Shown piece after piece: positions 53,980 through 64,000 of a stretch of 64,000 nucleotides of DNA; position 1 is the stretch's first letter, and each line of letters starts with the position of its first letter. This DNA is from Dendrolimus kikuchii (Eukaryota; Arthropoda; Insecta; Lepidoptera; Lasiocampidae). A program made the translations under genes and the position numbers. The stretch spans positions 4,509,001-4,573,000 of the forward strand of contig JAHHIN020000030.1 in NCBI GenBank assembly GCA_019925095.2, read 5' to 3'. The notes beneath the pieces are model-generated. The model searched no databases, was not told where the DNA came from, and saw only the letters and a list, made by a program, of their open reading frames with translations.

Positions 53980-54103
53980 CTAACCTCTGAAACGGTTGGA
54001 CCGATTTTGACGGGACTGTTACTGGCAGATAGCTGATGTTATAAGGAGTAACTTAGGTTACTCTTTTTTAGGGTTCCACGATGTTGCGGGCACAGCTAGT
54101 ATT
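53980..54103 (+). repeat. Possible Helitron-type 3' end
   Basis: The segment with GACGGGACTGTTACTGGCAG and GTAACTTAGGTTACTC ends GCGGGCACAGCTAG followed by T. A CTAG|T terminus fits the Helitron CTRR rule and a repeat very common in Lepidoptera. No 5' end or hairpin is evident. Confidence 0.35.
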
Positions 54104-55190
54104 ATATATATTCTTACAATTTTTAGGTTTGTAATACTTTAGAACACAATAAGTAGATCTTCAAACTTAATAATAAACATACCTAAATTGATTTTATCGA
54201 TTAAAAAAATAATCAATAACCGCAAATCAATAAGGAAGTTAAAACAAAGATTAATTCGTGTTGTAATTCGCACTTCGATTTTCCTTCACTATTATATTTG
54301 CAAAACATGCAAAGGACTTAGGTACCTAAAGGTAAAGTCAAAACTTTTTTGCGAAATATTATTCCACAGAGTACATTAAATAGGTATTGTGTGTAAGCTT
54401 CTTGTAGGTAATATAATAGGAGATATTATTTTTCCTGTTGTTCTTTCTTGTACTTTTCTTTTATTATAATGTAATTAGTTAAGTTAATAGCAAGTTTTAA
54501 CTCAAATCCTAATGATTATTATTTTTAGTGATTCCTTTGTTGGAATTTGGTCTACATCTACAAAATACTTTTATACGGTTTCTATATATGGCGAAGTTGT
54601 TAAGGTAAGCTTCTAGATTACTTTTTTCCGTAGTTCAATAAGGATAATCCATAGTTTTTCCCATTAGGTACATTAGTTTATTTCAAATAGGACAGTATGG
54701 CTGACGCATTAAATGTAATTTGCAGCGTTCTCCTAAACTTTCTTACGAAGTAAACATTACCTAAATAAAAATATTAGGATATGCCCGCGTCTTCGTTCAC
54801 GCTTTACTTGAAATTCCCGCGGGATTCTCGGGACACAAAGTACCGCGGCACGTAAGAACAACTACAAACCGCTCCCGGGAAAATTACACCAATTACAATT
54901 TGATTACATAAAATTAGCTAGCAATCAGTGAAAAGATCGGTTAAAGTTTACAATAGTGGTCACTGAATTTTCAGTAGTGGGGGGGGGCGGAGAGGGAAGG
55001 GGGGGAGGAGTACTTCTCCCTTCTGCAACCCCCATGTCTAGAAGATATTTAGTTTTTGAGATATGATTTTTTTTATAAACATTACTAATTTCTTTCAAAA
55101 TGGTGTACTTATTTCTTATGTCTAAAGATGAGAAATGTTGAAGAGAGGTAGTGGTCAATGTAAAAAACATTTAAAACAGTCTAAAAACGC
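54104..55190. other. AT-rich intergenic DNA
   Basis: No supported gene. A short GC-rich patch, CCCGCGTCTTCGTTCACGC to CCCGCGGGATTCTCGGGA (54783-54832), resembles the flank of another repeat, and a G-rich tract lies at 54979-55008. Confidence 0.45.
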
Positions 55191-55379
55191 AGACTAAAGC
55201 CCACAAGCCGAGCGAGTGAATCGAGTGTGCCATGACAGCGGTCGGCAAATGTCACAACCGATTTGTAACCATCATTTAAATAGATATCAATGAATAAATG
55301 ATGACCAGTCGGTTCTGGCACTCGCCGGCCGCTGCCGCGGCACGCTCGCTTCGCTCGCTCGGCTCGTGCGCTTTGGTCT
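55191..55379. repeat. 189-bp foldback (MITE-like) element
   Basis: The ends are inverted copies: AGACTAAAGC...CAAGCCGAGCGAGTGAATCG on the left, and on the right the complement of AGACCAAAGCGCACGAGCCG. Arms are about 43 bp with several mismatches. It has no coding capacity. The same GCCGAGCGAGCGAAGCGAGC core borders the LINE cluster at 50810. Confidence 0.65.
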
Positions 55380-56446
55380 AAAGACTAACCCAACCTAACC
55401 AACTTACCGTTTTAATCACTGCTTGCGACTTTCGATCACCCCTCACAACCTTAGTGGCTATAAACTGTAAGGATATCCTTAACTCAAATCACCATTAATT
55501 TACCTCCCGTTTATCTATATCAGACCCAAAACTTAAGATAGAGGATTTCGCCAAAATCCAAAGTCCAGTGAGAAAGCCAGTTAACATAATAATAATCAAT
55601 ATAACCGAAACAGCGCAAGTCGTCGAAAAATCCATAATAAAACACAAAGTATATTCATATAACTAAAAGAGAAATGGAATAAAAAGGCGGCAAATAGCAA
55701 ATTATACATCGTTTTTTTTTTAAATAAAAATAAATCGTTTAAAACATACTACTAAAACAGACTCGCAATACATGAGCAAAAACCATTTTCGTATTTAAAA
55801 ATCGATATTATTGACATATCAAATCGTTATTTTTTTTTCTTATTCCTATTATCGTCGTCAAGTAAAAAAAAAGTGACAGTACTGTGATTTATTATTATTA
55901 TGAACGTTAAAATTATAATAACTAATTGTTAAAATTAAAATAACTAATTAAAACCTCGTTTACTAAATTAAAAAAACAGTTTTAGTGTTTATATATCAGG
56001 TGTAAGTGTATTCCTAAACACAAATCAAACTTTTTTTCAACAAAAGTGACATAACCTTGTTTATCAAACGTATTTTTGTTTTTCCCATTATTCGTTCAAA
56101 ACTTGTTGGTGGACCCTAAAAACATGTTTCCTAGCCCAAATAACAAGTCTAGTGTCTATATATAAGGCGTATGTATACCCCTAAACTTAATTTCCGTTAA
56201 TCTGATGACACTCTGTGCAAAAGTTTAGCCTAACTGGCAAAGAGACAAGAAATGTAAAAAAAATTCAGTGTTCTCCATCATTTATACAGTCTATTCCAGT
56301 TTTTTTTAAATAACTTCAATGTACAGACATATCATGTTTATAATATTATAGATATTTAATCCTAGAACTATTATACTACAATAAACAGAAATATAGACCA
56401 AATAATTCAAAACTTGAAATCATCCTCTAAAAAATTATATATATGT
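55380..56446. other. AT-rich DNA without recognised genes
   Basis: Only short ORFs and scattered A/T runs. The start ACTAACCCAACCTAACCAAC (55383-55402) is weakly telomere-like (CCTAA-type). Confidence 0.45.
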
Positions 56447-56477
56447 ACACACACACACACACACACACACACACCCA

Positions 56478-56547
<70 letters not shown>

Positions 56548-56711
56548 TTTTAGCTTAGTTGGTAATGTTCATATTAGATGGATTGAGGAAGTTGAATTAA
56601 TTTTGTTTGAAGGCACACAAGTGAAAGAGGTTTATGGTTGTTTTTTTATAATTCTGATATATATTTTAATTTGTAGAATAGTTGCTAACAGTTGTCAAAA
56701 TTTAACAGAAA

Positions 56712-56759
<48 letters not shown>
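56447..56759. repeat. Microsatellites: (AC)n, (TA)n and a second (TA)n
   Basis: (AC)14 at 56447-56474, (TA)33 at 56479-56544 and (TA)22 at 56716-56759, separated by ordinary sequence. Any reading frame through here is low complexity and not a gene. Confidence 0.92.
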
Positions 56760-56761
<2 letters not shown>

Positions 56762-56822
56762 TATAAAATATACTTGTAAGTTCCCTGCTAAGATATTAAA
56801 AATTTAAAAATCATATTATTTT

Positions 56823-57020
56823 AAGGCATCATTTCTCAGATTGATTGATCGTGTACTAGCAGAAGGTGATGTCAGGAGCCTTAAGAACAGACGAGCATGC
56901 ATGACAAGAGCTATGAATGTTAAAGAAGCAAGTGAGGTGTGTAAGAATAAGCCTAAATGGCGCTCTGTTGTTCGTGCCTACCCCGCAAGGGAACTGGTGT
57001 GAAGTTATGTATGTATGTAT
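56823..57020 (+). pseudogene. Possible LINE C-terminal remnant with ATGT tail
   Basis: An open stretch of about 60 codons ending TGA 57000-57002 has protein-like composition (KASFLRLIDRVLAEGDVRSL ... KPKWRSVVRAYPARELV). It is followed at once by the short tandem repeat TATGTATGTATGTATC, the kind of tail typical of RTE-type LINEs. No upstream RT domain is visible. It could instead be a terminal exon. Confidence 0.35.
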
Positions 57021-58130
57021 CATTTCTCAACCTAAACGGTTGTGAGACCCTTGTGGGGGTCGCATCTATTGAAAAAATAAGACATAATATACTAATCAAA
57101 CTTATAATAATAGACTATTAATTAAAATATGATTACAATTTAGTACAGCAGGGGTCACAAGACATTTACTTAACTTTTTGATTCCTTTGTGGGTTGTGAC
57201 AAAAAATAGTTGAGACAGGATGCTTCTGCTATCCACAAATTGTATAGAAATAGGTGTTTTTTATTCAAAGTTTATACAAATACATACTCGGACATTGACA
57301 TAGTGTAGGACGGAAGTACATAAACATAATCAATATGTCAAACCTTGCGTTGGACAAGTTGGTTGGGTATATTGTCAATTCCCCCAAGCCCACCAATATG
57401 AAAGTGTGAGTTGTTATTTTTTTTATGTATGGAATTACTTATTACCTTGGAAGAAGGATACTAATCTTTTTCCATGTTTACTACACTGTTGACAGAACTA
57501 CACTATTTCTTTATGTTTTGAATGTTTCATATTATTTATTGTCTAAGCCACCACTGTCATGTTTTAATATTTTCCATAGTCTAGGAGACTGCCTGGAAAA
57601 GACCCCTTTCAGCAATAACACTGCCCTTTGCTCAACAATTATTGTACCTAGTTGTTAAGAACATAGTTTAAATTTTTGGTGAACAATAAAGTGTTTTCGT
57701 TCATTTATTTGATGCACACATAACTAGCCAGATATTGATATCGAAGACAGGGTTTCCTGACCGACTTTTGGAACTTTCCCCAATATGATGAATTTTATAC
57801 CAGGACAGTAAGAGAGTAACATGACATCCAGACCCTTGTCACTATTAGATACATTTCAGTATTTGACTCGAATTTTGATGTTCTAGAGATAAAATTTACA
57901 CCTACCCTCAAATTTTAAGACGCTGATTGTGAAACACATTCATGGTGAAAACTTATTTAGGTTAATTGGACACTTTTGGGACGAGGAAAAGCATTTAACT
58001 CACGTGACTGTAACACTCAATACAAAGTTGTCACTTTTGATGTGCAGTCCTATGATTGAGTCTTTGTGTTTTGTCTTATTACTAATAATTAATTTTTGAT
58101 GTGTAATGTAAACCTACTTTGAAATTTCAG
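57021..58130. other. AT-rich DNA upstream of a putative exon
   Basis: No gene I can support. The end, CTACTTTGAAATTTCAG at 58114-58130, is a plausible 3' splice acceptor for the open frame that follows. Confidence 0.45.
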
Positions 58131-59216
58131 GTAAATGGCTCACATGGACATCAACTCTCAATGAAAAGCCTCTACTAAATACCTTCAATGCAACAATGAA
58201 TAACAATAGTTGTAAGTCGTATAGTAACACTGATGAGATGAGTAAAATAAATAATCCACTAAATGATTTGAACTTATTGAATATTGTAAATCATTATAAA
58301 TTAAATTCAACACCATCTGCAAATAATATAACACAAAATGAACTGGTTGAAAAAAATATAAATCAAACTATTCCAAATGGGCAAATTAAAATTGATAAAG
58401 CTCAAACAGAACATAATGAAATTGAGACTAAAATATCTAGTATAAAAGAATTTAACAAAACATTGATGAATTCTAGTAAAATGCTTGAGAACACAAGAGA
58501 TTTCAAAGTTTTGGTATGGTTCAAAAAATAAATGATTGTCAAGAATATTCACAGAAAGAGGAAGTAAATTTTGCTTTAAAATGTAACAGTCATGATTTAA
58601 AAAGTTTAACTTATGATACTACAGCTATTGGGTTACAAAGCAGTGAAACTTGTGATATGAAAAACAATACAGATAAACAATCTGTAAGAGATGTAAATGG
58701 GCAGAGTAAAAATTTTGATATTGCAATGGGACCTCAAGTTATTAAGCCAAAATTAAAAAAATCTATTCACACTGAGGATGCTATTTCAATAAATGGAATG
58801 AATAAAGCTCAAGTTGATGAATTCAATGATTTTTTTGATAAATATGAGAATTTGTCCCATAATAAAAGTTCAGATTCTGGTATAAGTCAAGATTTATTGT
58901 TTGAATGTGACAATTTGAAAACTATACAACACTAATTGGAAAAGTTATTTCTGCATGAGAATGAGCATTATAGTAATAATAACTTCATGGATGTGTTTGA
59001 TTACATTATTACAAAAAGGGAAGAAATAAAAATATCTGATCAAGATTTTGTTATAGGAACAGATATTAACGAAAATTTCTCTTCAATGACTGACTATACA
59101 AGGACTTGTAGCATTCAAGATCAGAATATGTTCACTGTTGCTGCAAACGAAAAGGCTGATAGTATGGAATATCCTATCGATATATTTATTAAGAATGTAG
59201 ATTTAAATTCGACATA
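58131..59216 (+). pseudogene. Putative host exon, left part (unknown, Asn/Lys-rich)
   Basis: After the acceptor TTTCAG the frame is open (KWLTWTSTLNEKPLLNTFNA, then Met at 58196) and encodes a hydrophilic, probably disordered protein rich in Asn, Lys, Ser, Asp and Glu, with no domain I recognise. The frame shifts once between 58489 and 58531 (an A6 run is a candidate site), meets TAA at 58933-58935, and is open again to 59216, where a transposon interrupts it. Composition continues unchanged beyond the transposon, so this is one gene, decayed or mis-assembled. Confidence 0.5.
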
Positions 59217-59837
59217 TGGACCGTTTATTTTGAAAGTGGTGTAAGTCCATTTTCTTTTGTTTCGAGAAAATTAAAGGTTACTATATTTGTTGATTTAAAA
59301 ATACAGGCAAATCATATGAGGTCTGGCATTGTTTCTATTGTTTTATCAACATTTAATTTGTTTATATAAATTTGTTTTTGGCTAATTAGACTACGATAAC
59401 ACATATTTATTTGCTGTAAATGGACTTACACCACTTTCAAAATTAGACAATTATAAAAATCGTTTAATTTCAATTTTGAAAAATCAAATACCGCTTAAAA
59501 TATACTTCATTTTAATATAATTTTGTTTACAAATACGCATAACAACACATAAAATTTTATTTTAGACGGCATTTACATTGTCATTACAAGATACTGATTA
59601 CAAGAATTTACTTATTCTCTGCATGTGGTAGTGTTTCAAAATATGCATGATGCACCGGAGGTATATAGGGTAGTAGCTTATATTTCTAATATTTCTTTAT
59701 ATTTTTCGTACGTAATAGATTGGTTTCAAATTTAATACACAGCTAGAGTATGAATTGGAATAGTACATAGGCTACAAAAATCGTAATAAGATTGCGGATT
59801 TTTCTGCAAAAAGATGGCGCTACTGTTGTTTTTGTTG

Positions 59838-59868
<31 letters not shown>

Positions 59869-62480
59869 GCTGGAGTACAGCAAACAGGCTAACGGCCCAC
59901 CTGGTGGAAAGCGGTTACCGTCGCCTATGAACGTTTGCAACATCAGAGATGTCGCCAACGCGCTGCCGGCCTCGAAGAAATTTTATGACACCCTTTTTGA
60001 AGAACTCCATATCGTAGCGCTGTGGGAAAACCTCGGCCGGGAGCTCATTCCAAATCCCCACGGTACGCGAGAGAAACGTTCTACAGAACCGTTGCGTACA
60101 TGAGCGAAGCGGCTCAAGGAAGTGGGGGTGAACTCCCAATCGATGGCGAGCGGTGCGATGGTAGAAGGAGGACGAAGGCACCATTCTAAACAGTTCTTCG
60201 GAACATTCCCCGTTATACAGTCGGTAGAATACGCAGAGAGAAGCAAAGTCTCTCCTAAGGCCAAGCGTATCTAAACCGTCTGTGAGTATGGGATCATCAA
60301 CAACGCGAAGGGCTCGACGTTGAATACTGTCCAGGGGATTAAGTTGGTAAGCAGGTGCTCCAGCCCAAAGGTGTGAGCAGTACTCCATATGCGGCCTCAC
60401 CTGGGCTTTATAAAGCACAAGGCGTTGCCGTGATGTGAAGTACTGCTTGGACCGGTTTAGCACTCCCAGCTTCTTGGAGGCAAGTTTTGCCTTGCCTTCA
60501 AGATGGCCCCTGAACTGTACATCGTTCGTGATGTTGATACCGAGGATCCCAATACTTTTGGAGGTGGTAAGGGGAGTTCCTTGGAACTCAAGCGCTTGCT
60601 CGAATGGAGTTTTTTTGGCAGAGAATACGCAGACCTGTGTCTTCTTGGGGTTGAAATGGACAAGGTTTTGTCTCCCCCATTCAGAGACTCTCTGTAAGGA
60701 ATGTTCTACTTCAGACACAAGTCTAACCCGACTTTCCTCCACAAATGATCGAGGGACGTTTGCACGACCAGAGTACTGCGCATCGCCAGTGCTGTCATCC
60801 GCATAGCAATGAATGTTGTGATTAGACAACATATCATTGATATGCAGGATGAACAACGTTGGCGATAGCACACAACCCTGGGGCACACCAGCGTTGATGG
60901 GCTTGATACTTGAGCAGCAACCATCGACAACGACTTGAATGCTGCGCCCATCAAGAAAGCTGGATAGCCAGGTACAAAGTCCCTCAGGTATCCCATATGA
61001 TGGCAGCTTCGATAGAAGAGCCTTGTGCCAGACCCGGTCGAAGGCCTTAGCAATATCTAGACTAACTGCCAGTGCTTCCCCTTTGCTCTCAATGGCTTCA
61101 GCCCAACGGTGGGTTAGGTAAACCAAGAGATCCCCAGCTGAGCGACCATGGCGGAAGCCGTATTGCCGGTCATTTAGTAGCTGGGAATCTTCGAGGTAAC
61201 CCAGAAGCTGCGCGTTGATAATACGCTCCATCACCTTTGAGAGCAAAGAGGTTATTGCTATAGGCCTATAATTCGACGGGTCTGTGCGGTCCCCTTTTTT
61301 GGGGACAGGGTGCACATGGGCAATCTTCCACGAAGCGGGGACACAACCCTTGTGATAAGAGAGAGTGAAAAGTCGGGCAAGGACTGGAGACAGCTCAGCT
61401 GAACACGTCTGCAGCACAATGGCAGGAATGCCATCAGGGCCAGAAGACTTCTTGACGTCGAGAGAGCGGAGTGCACATCGGACTGCTTTTTGTGTAAAGC
61501 GCACCTCCGGCATTCTATACTCACACTCTGGGATTGTAGGTGGAGTTTCTCCCCCGTCGTCAAGAGTCGAATTGGCCGCAAAGATTTCGCCCAGAAGATC
61601 GGCTTTGTCTTTGGCGGCGTGTGCCAGACGGTCGTCCACTGTGCGCAGAGGTGGAAGAGATGCCCGACAGAAGTTTCCTTCGACAGCTTTGGCGAGGGCC
61701 CAAAAAGCTCTAGTCCCAGAAGGGTAGCTAGAGAGGCGCTCACCAATTCTGCCGATATGAATGAATTTTGCTCTCACAAGCTGCTTTTTTAGGGACCTGG
61801 AGGCAGCATTGTATCTCTTTTTCAGGTCAGAGGAACTTGGATCCTGACGAGCCCGCGCTCCAGTCCAGGCTCGATAAGCCTGTTGCTTTAGCTTTACAGC
61901 CTCAGCACAGGACTTATCGAACCATGGTTTGCTCGTACCACCAATGGGTACCTTAGAGTTTGGAATGAAACATTCCATTCCCTGCAGTACCACATCGGCG
62001 ATCGAGTCTGCGCATGCATCAGGATCTTCTGACGAGAAACATAGCTGCCTCCATGGGTAGGATGCATAGAATTCACGCAGTCCATCCCAATCTGCTGACC
62101 TGTATCGCCACACCTTCCGTCGTCCAGCGGGACGAGTCCGATCGGCAATAGGAAGGGGCACCACCGAAGATATCAGACAATGATCAGAGGTTCCCAGTGG
62201 AGCACTGATCGAGATCTGGTAATTCTCCGGGTGTGTGGTCAGCAGAAGATCTAGCAAGGAGGGCTCATGATCCACTCTATCCGGTATTCGGGTAAATCCC
62301 GTGATCACCTGAGTGAATCCATGGGCGAGAGCAAAATCATAGGCAGTAGTCCCTGGCAGATCAGTTCTCGGGGAACCCAACCACTCAGCGTGATGAGCAT
62401 TAAAGTCCCCGAGTATGACTACCTCTGCCGAAGGGTACTGCCTGAAAACTCTGTCGGTTCCCTCATGAACGTGTTTTGTT
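59838..62480 (-). mobile_element. CR1/jockey-type LINE, 5'-truncated, inside the transposon
   Basis: On the minus strand it has a 28-nt poly(A) (59838-59865), a short 3' UTR and an uninterrupted ORF. The 5' end is truncated within the endonuclease at about 62475-62480, next to a small (GTTGT/GTGTT) repeat. Base composition is close to 50% GC, unlike the AT-rich surroundings. Confidence 0.78.
59915..62480 (-). pseudogene. LINE ORF2: partial endonuclease plus reverse transcriptase
   Basis: About 855 codons without interruption, to TAA 59915-59917. It keeps the second half of the endonuclease (VVILGDFNAHHAEWLG, TSDHCLIS) and a complete reverse transcriptase (KSSGPDGIPAIVL, NYRPIAITSLLSKVME, QYGFRHGRSAGDLL, SLDIAKAFDRVWH, GVPQGCVLSP, CYADD). 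The C-terminal region PHMEYCSHLWAG...RTVGIWNELPAEVFP is typical of CR1/jockey-group LINEs. The first part of the endonuclease, including the catalytic Glu, is missing, so it cannot be autonomous. Confidence 0.82.
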
Positions 62481-62599
62481 GTGTTGTGTTGTGTTTTTTT
62501 TAATTCGCCAAAATACGGGCAAAGATACGGAGTCATACAGCCTTGTCGTATTACTTTCTTCTCACAGGTTATGCGCTGTACATTTTCTAATATATTTCT

Positions 62600-62697
62600 C
62601 TAATTTTTTAATATCTATCTTTTAACTTACGAGTAGTGGAAACACGGAGGGGAAACAATGCAAATCGTCCGCGGGTGAAACCGCGGGACACAGCTAG
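62600..62697 (+). repeat. Helitron-like 3' end inside the transposon
   Basis: CCGCGG-GTGAAA-CCGCGG forms a 6-bp stem with a 6-nt loop (62669-62686), followed by GACACAGCTAG and then T. A GC hairpin about 10 nt before CTAG|T is the hallmark of Helitron 3' termini. No 5' TC end is identified, because the LINE lies upstream. Confidence 0.45.
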
Positions 62698-62971
62698 TAT
62701 AAAATAAATGAAAAATAACAAAACACTGATCGGCATCCATCTGCTATGCCACCTACCTCTGTCAATTGTACTTACACCACTTTCATAATCGATGATTATG
62801 CAATTTCATTTACCGACCGATTTTAAGTTGTACAAAACATGGGATTTTTTTGAGAAATTAAACACGGACTAGTTATATATAAAAAAATTACATTAAATTA
62901 AGCATGAATTACGTGATAGCTCATTTTTCTCAAAAATGGACTTCCACCACTTTCAAAATAAACGGTCCATA

Positions 62972-64000
62972 TATTGAAAACCCTGTGTTGGATTGTGAAC
63001 CAAAATTCTTAGTAAATATTGCAAAAAATTTAAGTACTGTAAATGATTTTCCAAAAGTTTTAATACCTAAGTTGAATAAAAATAATTCCATATATACAAA
63101 AAAAATCACAAGAGGTATCCGATGGAAATACAGAAGTAATTGATGATGGCAGATACATAGATATTAAAGCTACATGTTCTTTGAAAGAACAGTTTTCAAA
63201 AGTTACAGATGCAAAACCTTTTAAAGGGCCTTTTGTAAATCTTGTAAATAGTGATGGAGAAGAAACAATAATCTCTACTAATGATGATGAAACTATAAAA
63301 ACACTTAATGAAAATATTGATGATGACACTGTTGAAATAGAGACAGATAAAATACTAGATACTGAATACTTTTCTGATGAAACTGAAATTAAAAATTCTG
63401 TAAAAGATAAATTAGAAAATGCTGCAAAATTCAGTAACATGGATGCTTGTTTTGAAAATCAACGTAGAAGAAGCTTGTTGAGGGATATGCCACAAACTAC
63501 TAGACAAAAGATATGTTCATGTAGTTCTAATATCGACAGAAATACAAATACTTTTCAAAATGATTTTGAAGTTACAGATAATTTTTTAAGGAGCAAAAAA
63601 ATAGACTCCGAGGTAGAAGCGAAAGACATTGATAAAAGTACATTTGAAACGCCTAACTTCGAAAAAATAATTCAAGCATGCACAGAAACTGTACTAACTG
63701 TGCTACAAAATCAAATACCTTTACCAAACAAGGAGGAACTTAATAAAACAGTACCACACAATAATCAAGTAAGCACTTATGGGCTAAAGCAGTCTGAACA
63801 GGCTCTAAATATTCAGGGCATTACAAATAAATTATTAAAAGACATTGACATGCAAGATACTGCAATAGTAAAGAATTTAAAAATTAATGAAACAATACCA
63901 ACACAAATGTTGAGGACTGATTTGGAAGTATTGGATCGAGAAAATTGTGCTACTAATAGCTACCAGGCAAGAAGAAATTGTAATATACCTACAGTTGAAA
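62972..64000 (+). pseudogene. Putative host exon, right part (continues past window)
   Basis: Directly continues the frame of 58936-59216 after the transposon (TYIENPVLDCEPKFLVNIAK). An A8 run at 63099-63106 shifts the frame; with one A fewer it would stay open. From about 63100 the second frame is open for roughly 300 codons to the window edge (KEQFSKVTDAKPFKGPFVNL, then acidic DDETIKT-like stretches and FENQRRRSLLRDMPQTTRQK). Hydrophilic, acidic, probably disordered; no known domain seen. Together with the left part it is a long exon of an unidentified gene. Confidence 0.5.

Larger units (their letters stand above)
59217..62969. mobile_element. TA-flanked DNA transposon with 37-bp inverted repeats
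   Basis: The ends TGGACCGTTTATTTTGAAAG (59217 on) and its inverted copy (to 62969) match over 37 bp with one mismatch and are bordered by TA (59215-59216, 62970-62971). Removing the element and one TA rejoins the host frame. The subterminal motif GGACTTACACCACTTTCAAA recurs near 59419 and, weaker, near 62766. No transposase was found; the interior is mostly a LINE. A TA duplication suggests Tc1/mariner-type or a derived non-autonomous element. Confidence 0.75.

Noticed and set aside
56414..56779. Open frame through the AC/TA microsatellites
   Set aside because: It encodes only HTHTHT and YIYIYI repeats, a direct consequence of the dinucleotide tracts.
57425..57658. 77-codon open frame with hydrophobic stretches
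   Set aside because: Isolated, AT-rich, with no homology I recognise and no splice or start context that supports it.
59825..62500. Target site duplication for the CR1/jockey LINE
   Set aside because: Both flanks are T/G-rich (GTTGTTTTTGTTG and GTTTTGTTGTGTTG), so no duplication can be set with confidence.

Overview
The window reads as telomere-associated or subtelomeric DNA of an insect, most likely a lepidopteran. The evidence is a pure (TTAGG)13 array at 651-715, stacked R1-clade LINEs whose poly(A) tails run into GGTTAG or GGTTGG, and AT-rich flanking DNA with typical lepidopteran repeats. Almost everything from 1 to 50.8 kb is nested or tandem telomere-targeted non-LTR retrotransposon. 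I sort these into three families. Family A has ORF1 of about 730 aa and ORF2 of about 1050 aa. Family C has the same design and similar sizes, with clearly diverged sequence. Family B has a Gag-like ORF1 and no ORF2. The poly(A)-GGTTAGG orientation, the ORF sizes and a TAATG stop-start junction fit SART-type better than TRAS-type elements; that judgement rests on memory of the families, not on a search.

Layout. 1-648: 3' end of C copy C0 (+). 649-715: TTAGG array. 716-2044: 5' part of a B element, B1 (+). 2045-2501: AT-rich island. 2502-22190: minus-strand A copies A1, A2, A3 and A4, separated by telomere-like GGTTGGTTGGGG and by 5S rRNA-derived modules, including three perfect-period 268-bp tandem units at 20121-20924. 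22197-22542: another 5S module, degenerate telomere-like DNA and a second AT-rich island. 22543-27657: two B copies (+), both ORF1 only. 27658-34702: C1 fused to A5 (+). 34721-46506: 5S module plus C2 (+), whose ORF1 is split by a 5.4-kb I-like LINE (minus) with a 9-bp target duplication; C2 ORF2 is intact. 46507-50785: A6 and the C3 tail. From 50.8 kb the sequence becomes AT-rich with few ORFs, small repeats and microsatellites.

From 58131 to the window end there is a low-complexity, Asn/Asp/Lys-rich open frame that looks like a large exon of a host gene. It carries a nonsense codon, two frameshifts and a 3.75-kb DNA transposon bounded by a TA duplication and 37-bp inverted repeats. That transposon in turn holds a CR1/jockey-type LINE fragment.

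How the parts work together. The A and C elements supply Gag (ORF1) and endonuclease plus reverse transcriptase (ORF2). Only A2 ORF2 and C2 ORF2 are uninterrupted with the catalytic YADD. B has no enzyme and would have to be mobilised in trans; its 3' UTR shares a TTTAGTGGGTA motif with A and C. Each preserved A or C ORF1/ORF2 junction lies in the loop of a hairpin whose arms change together between copies, which suggests coupled translation. Many gene breaks are single-base homopolymer changes, so some may be assembly errors.
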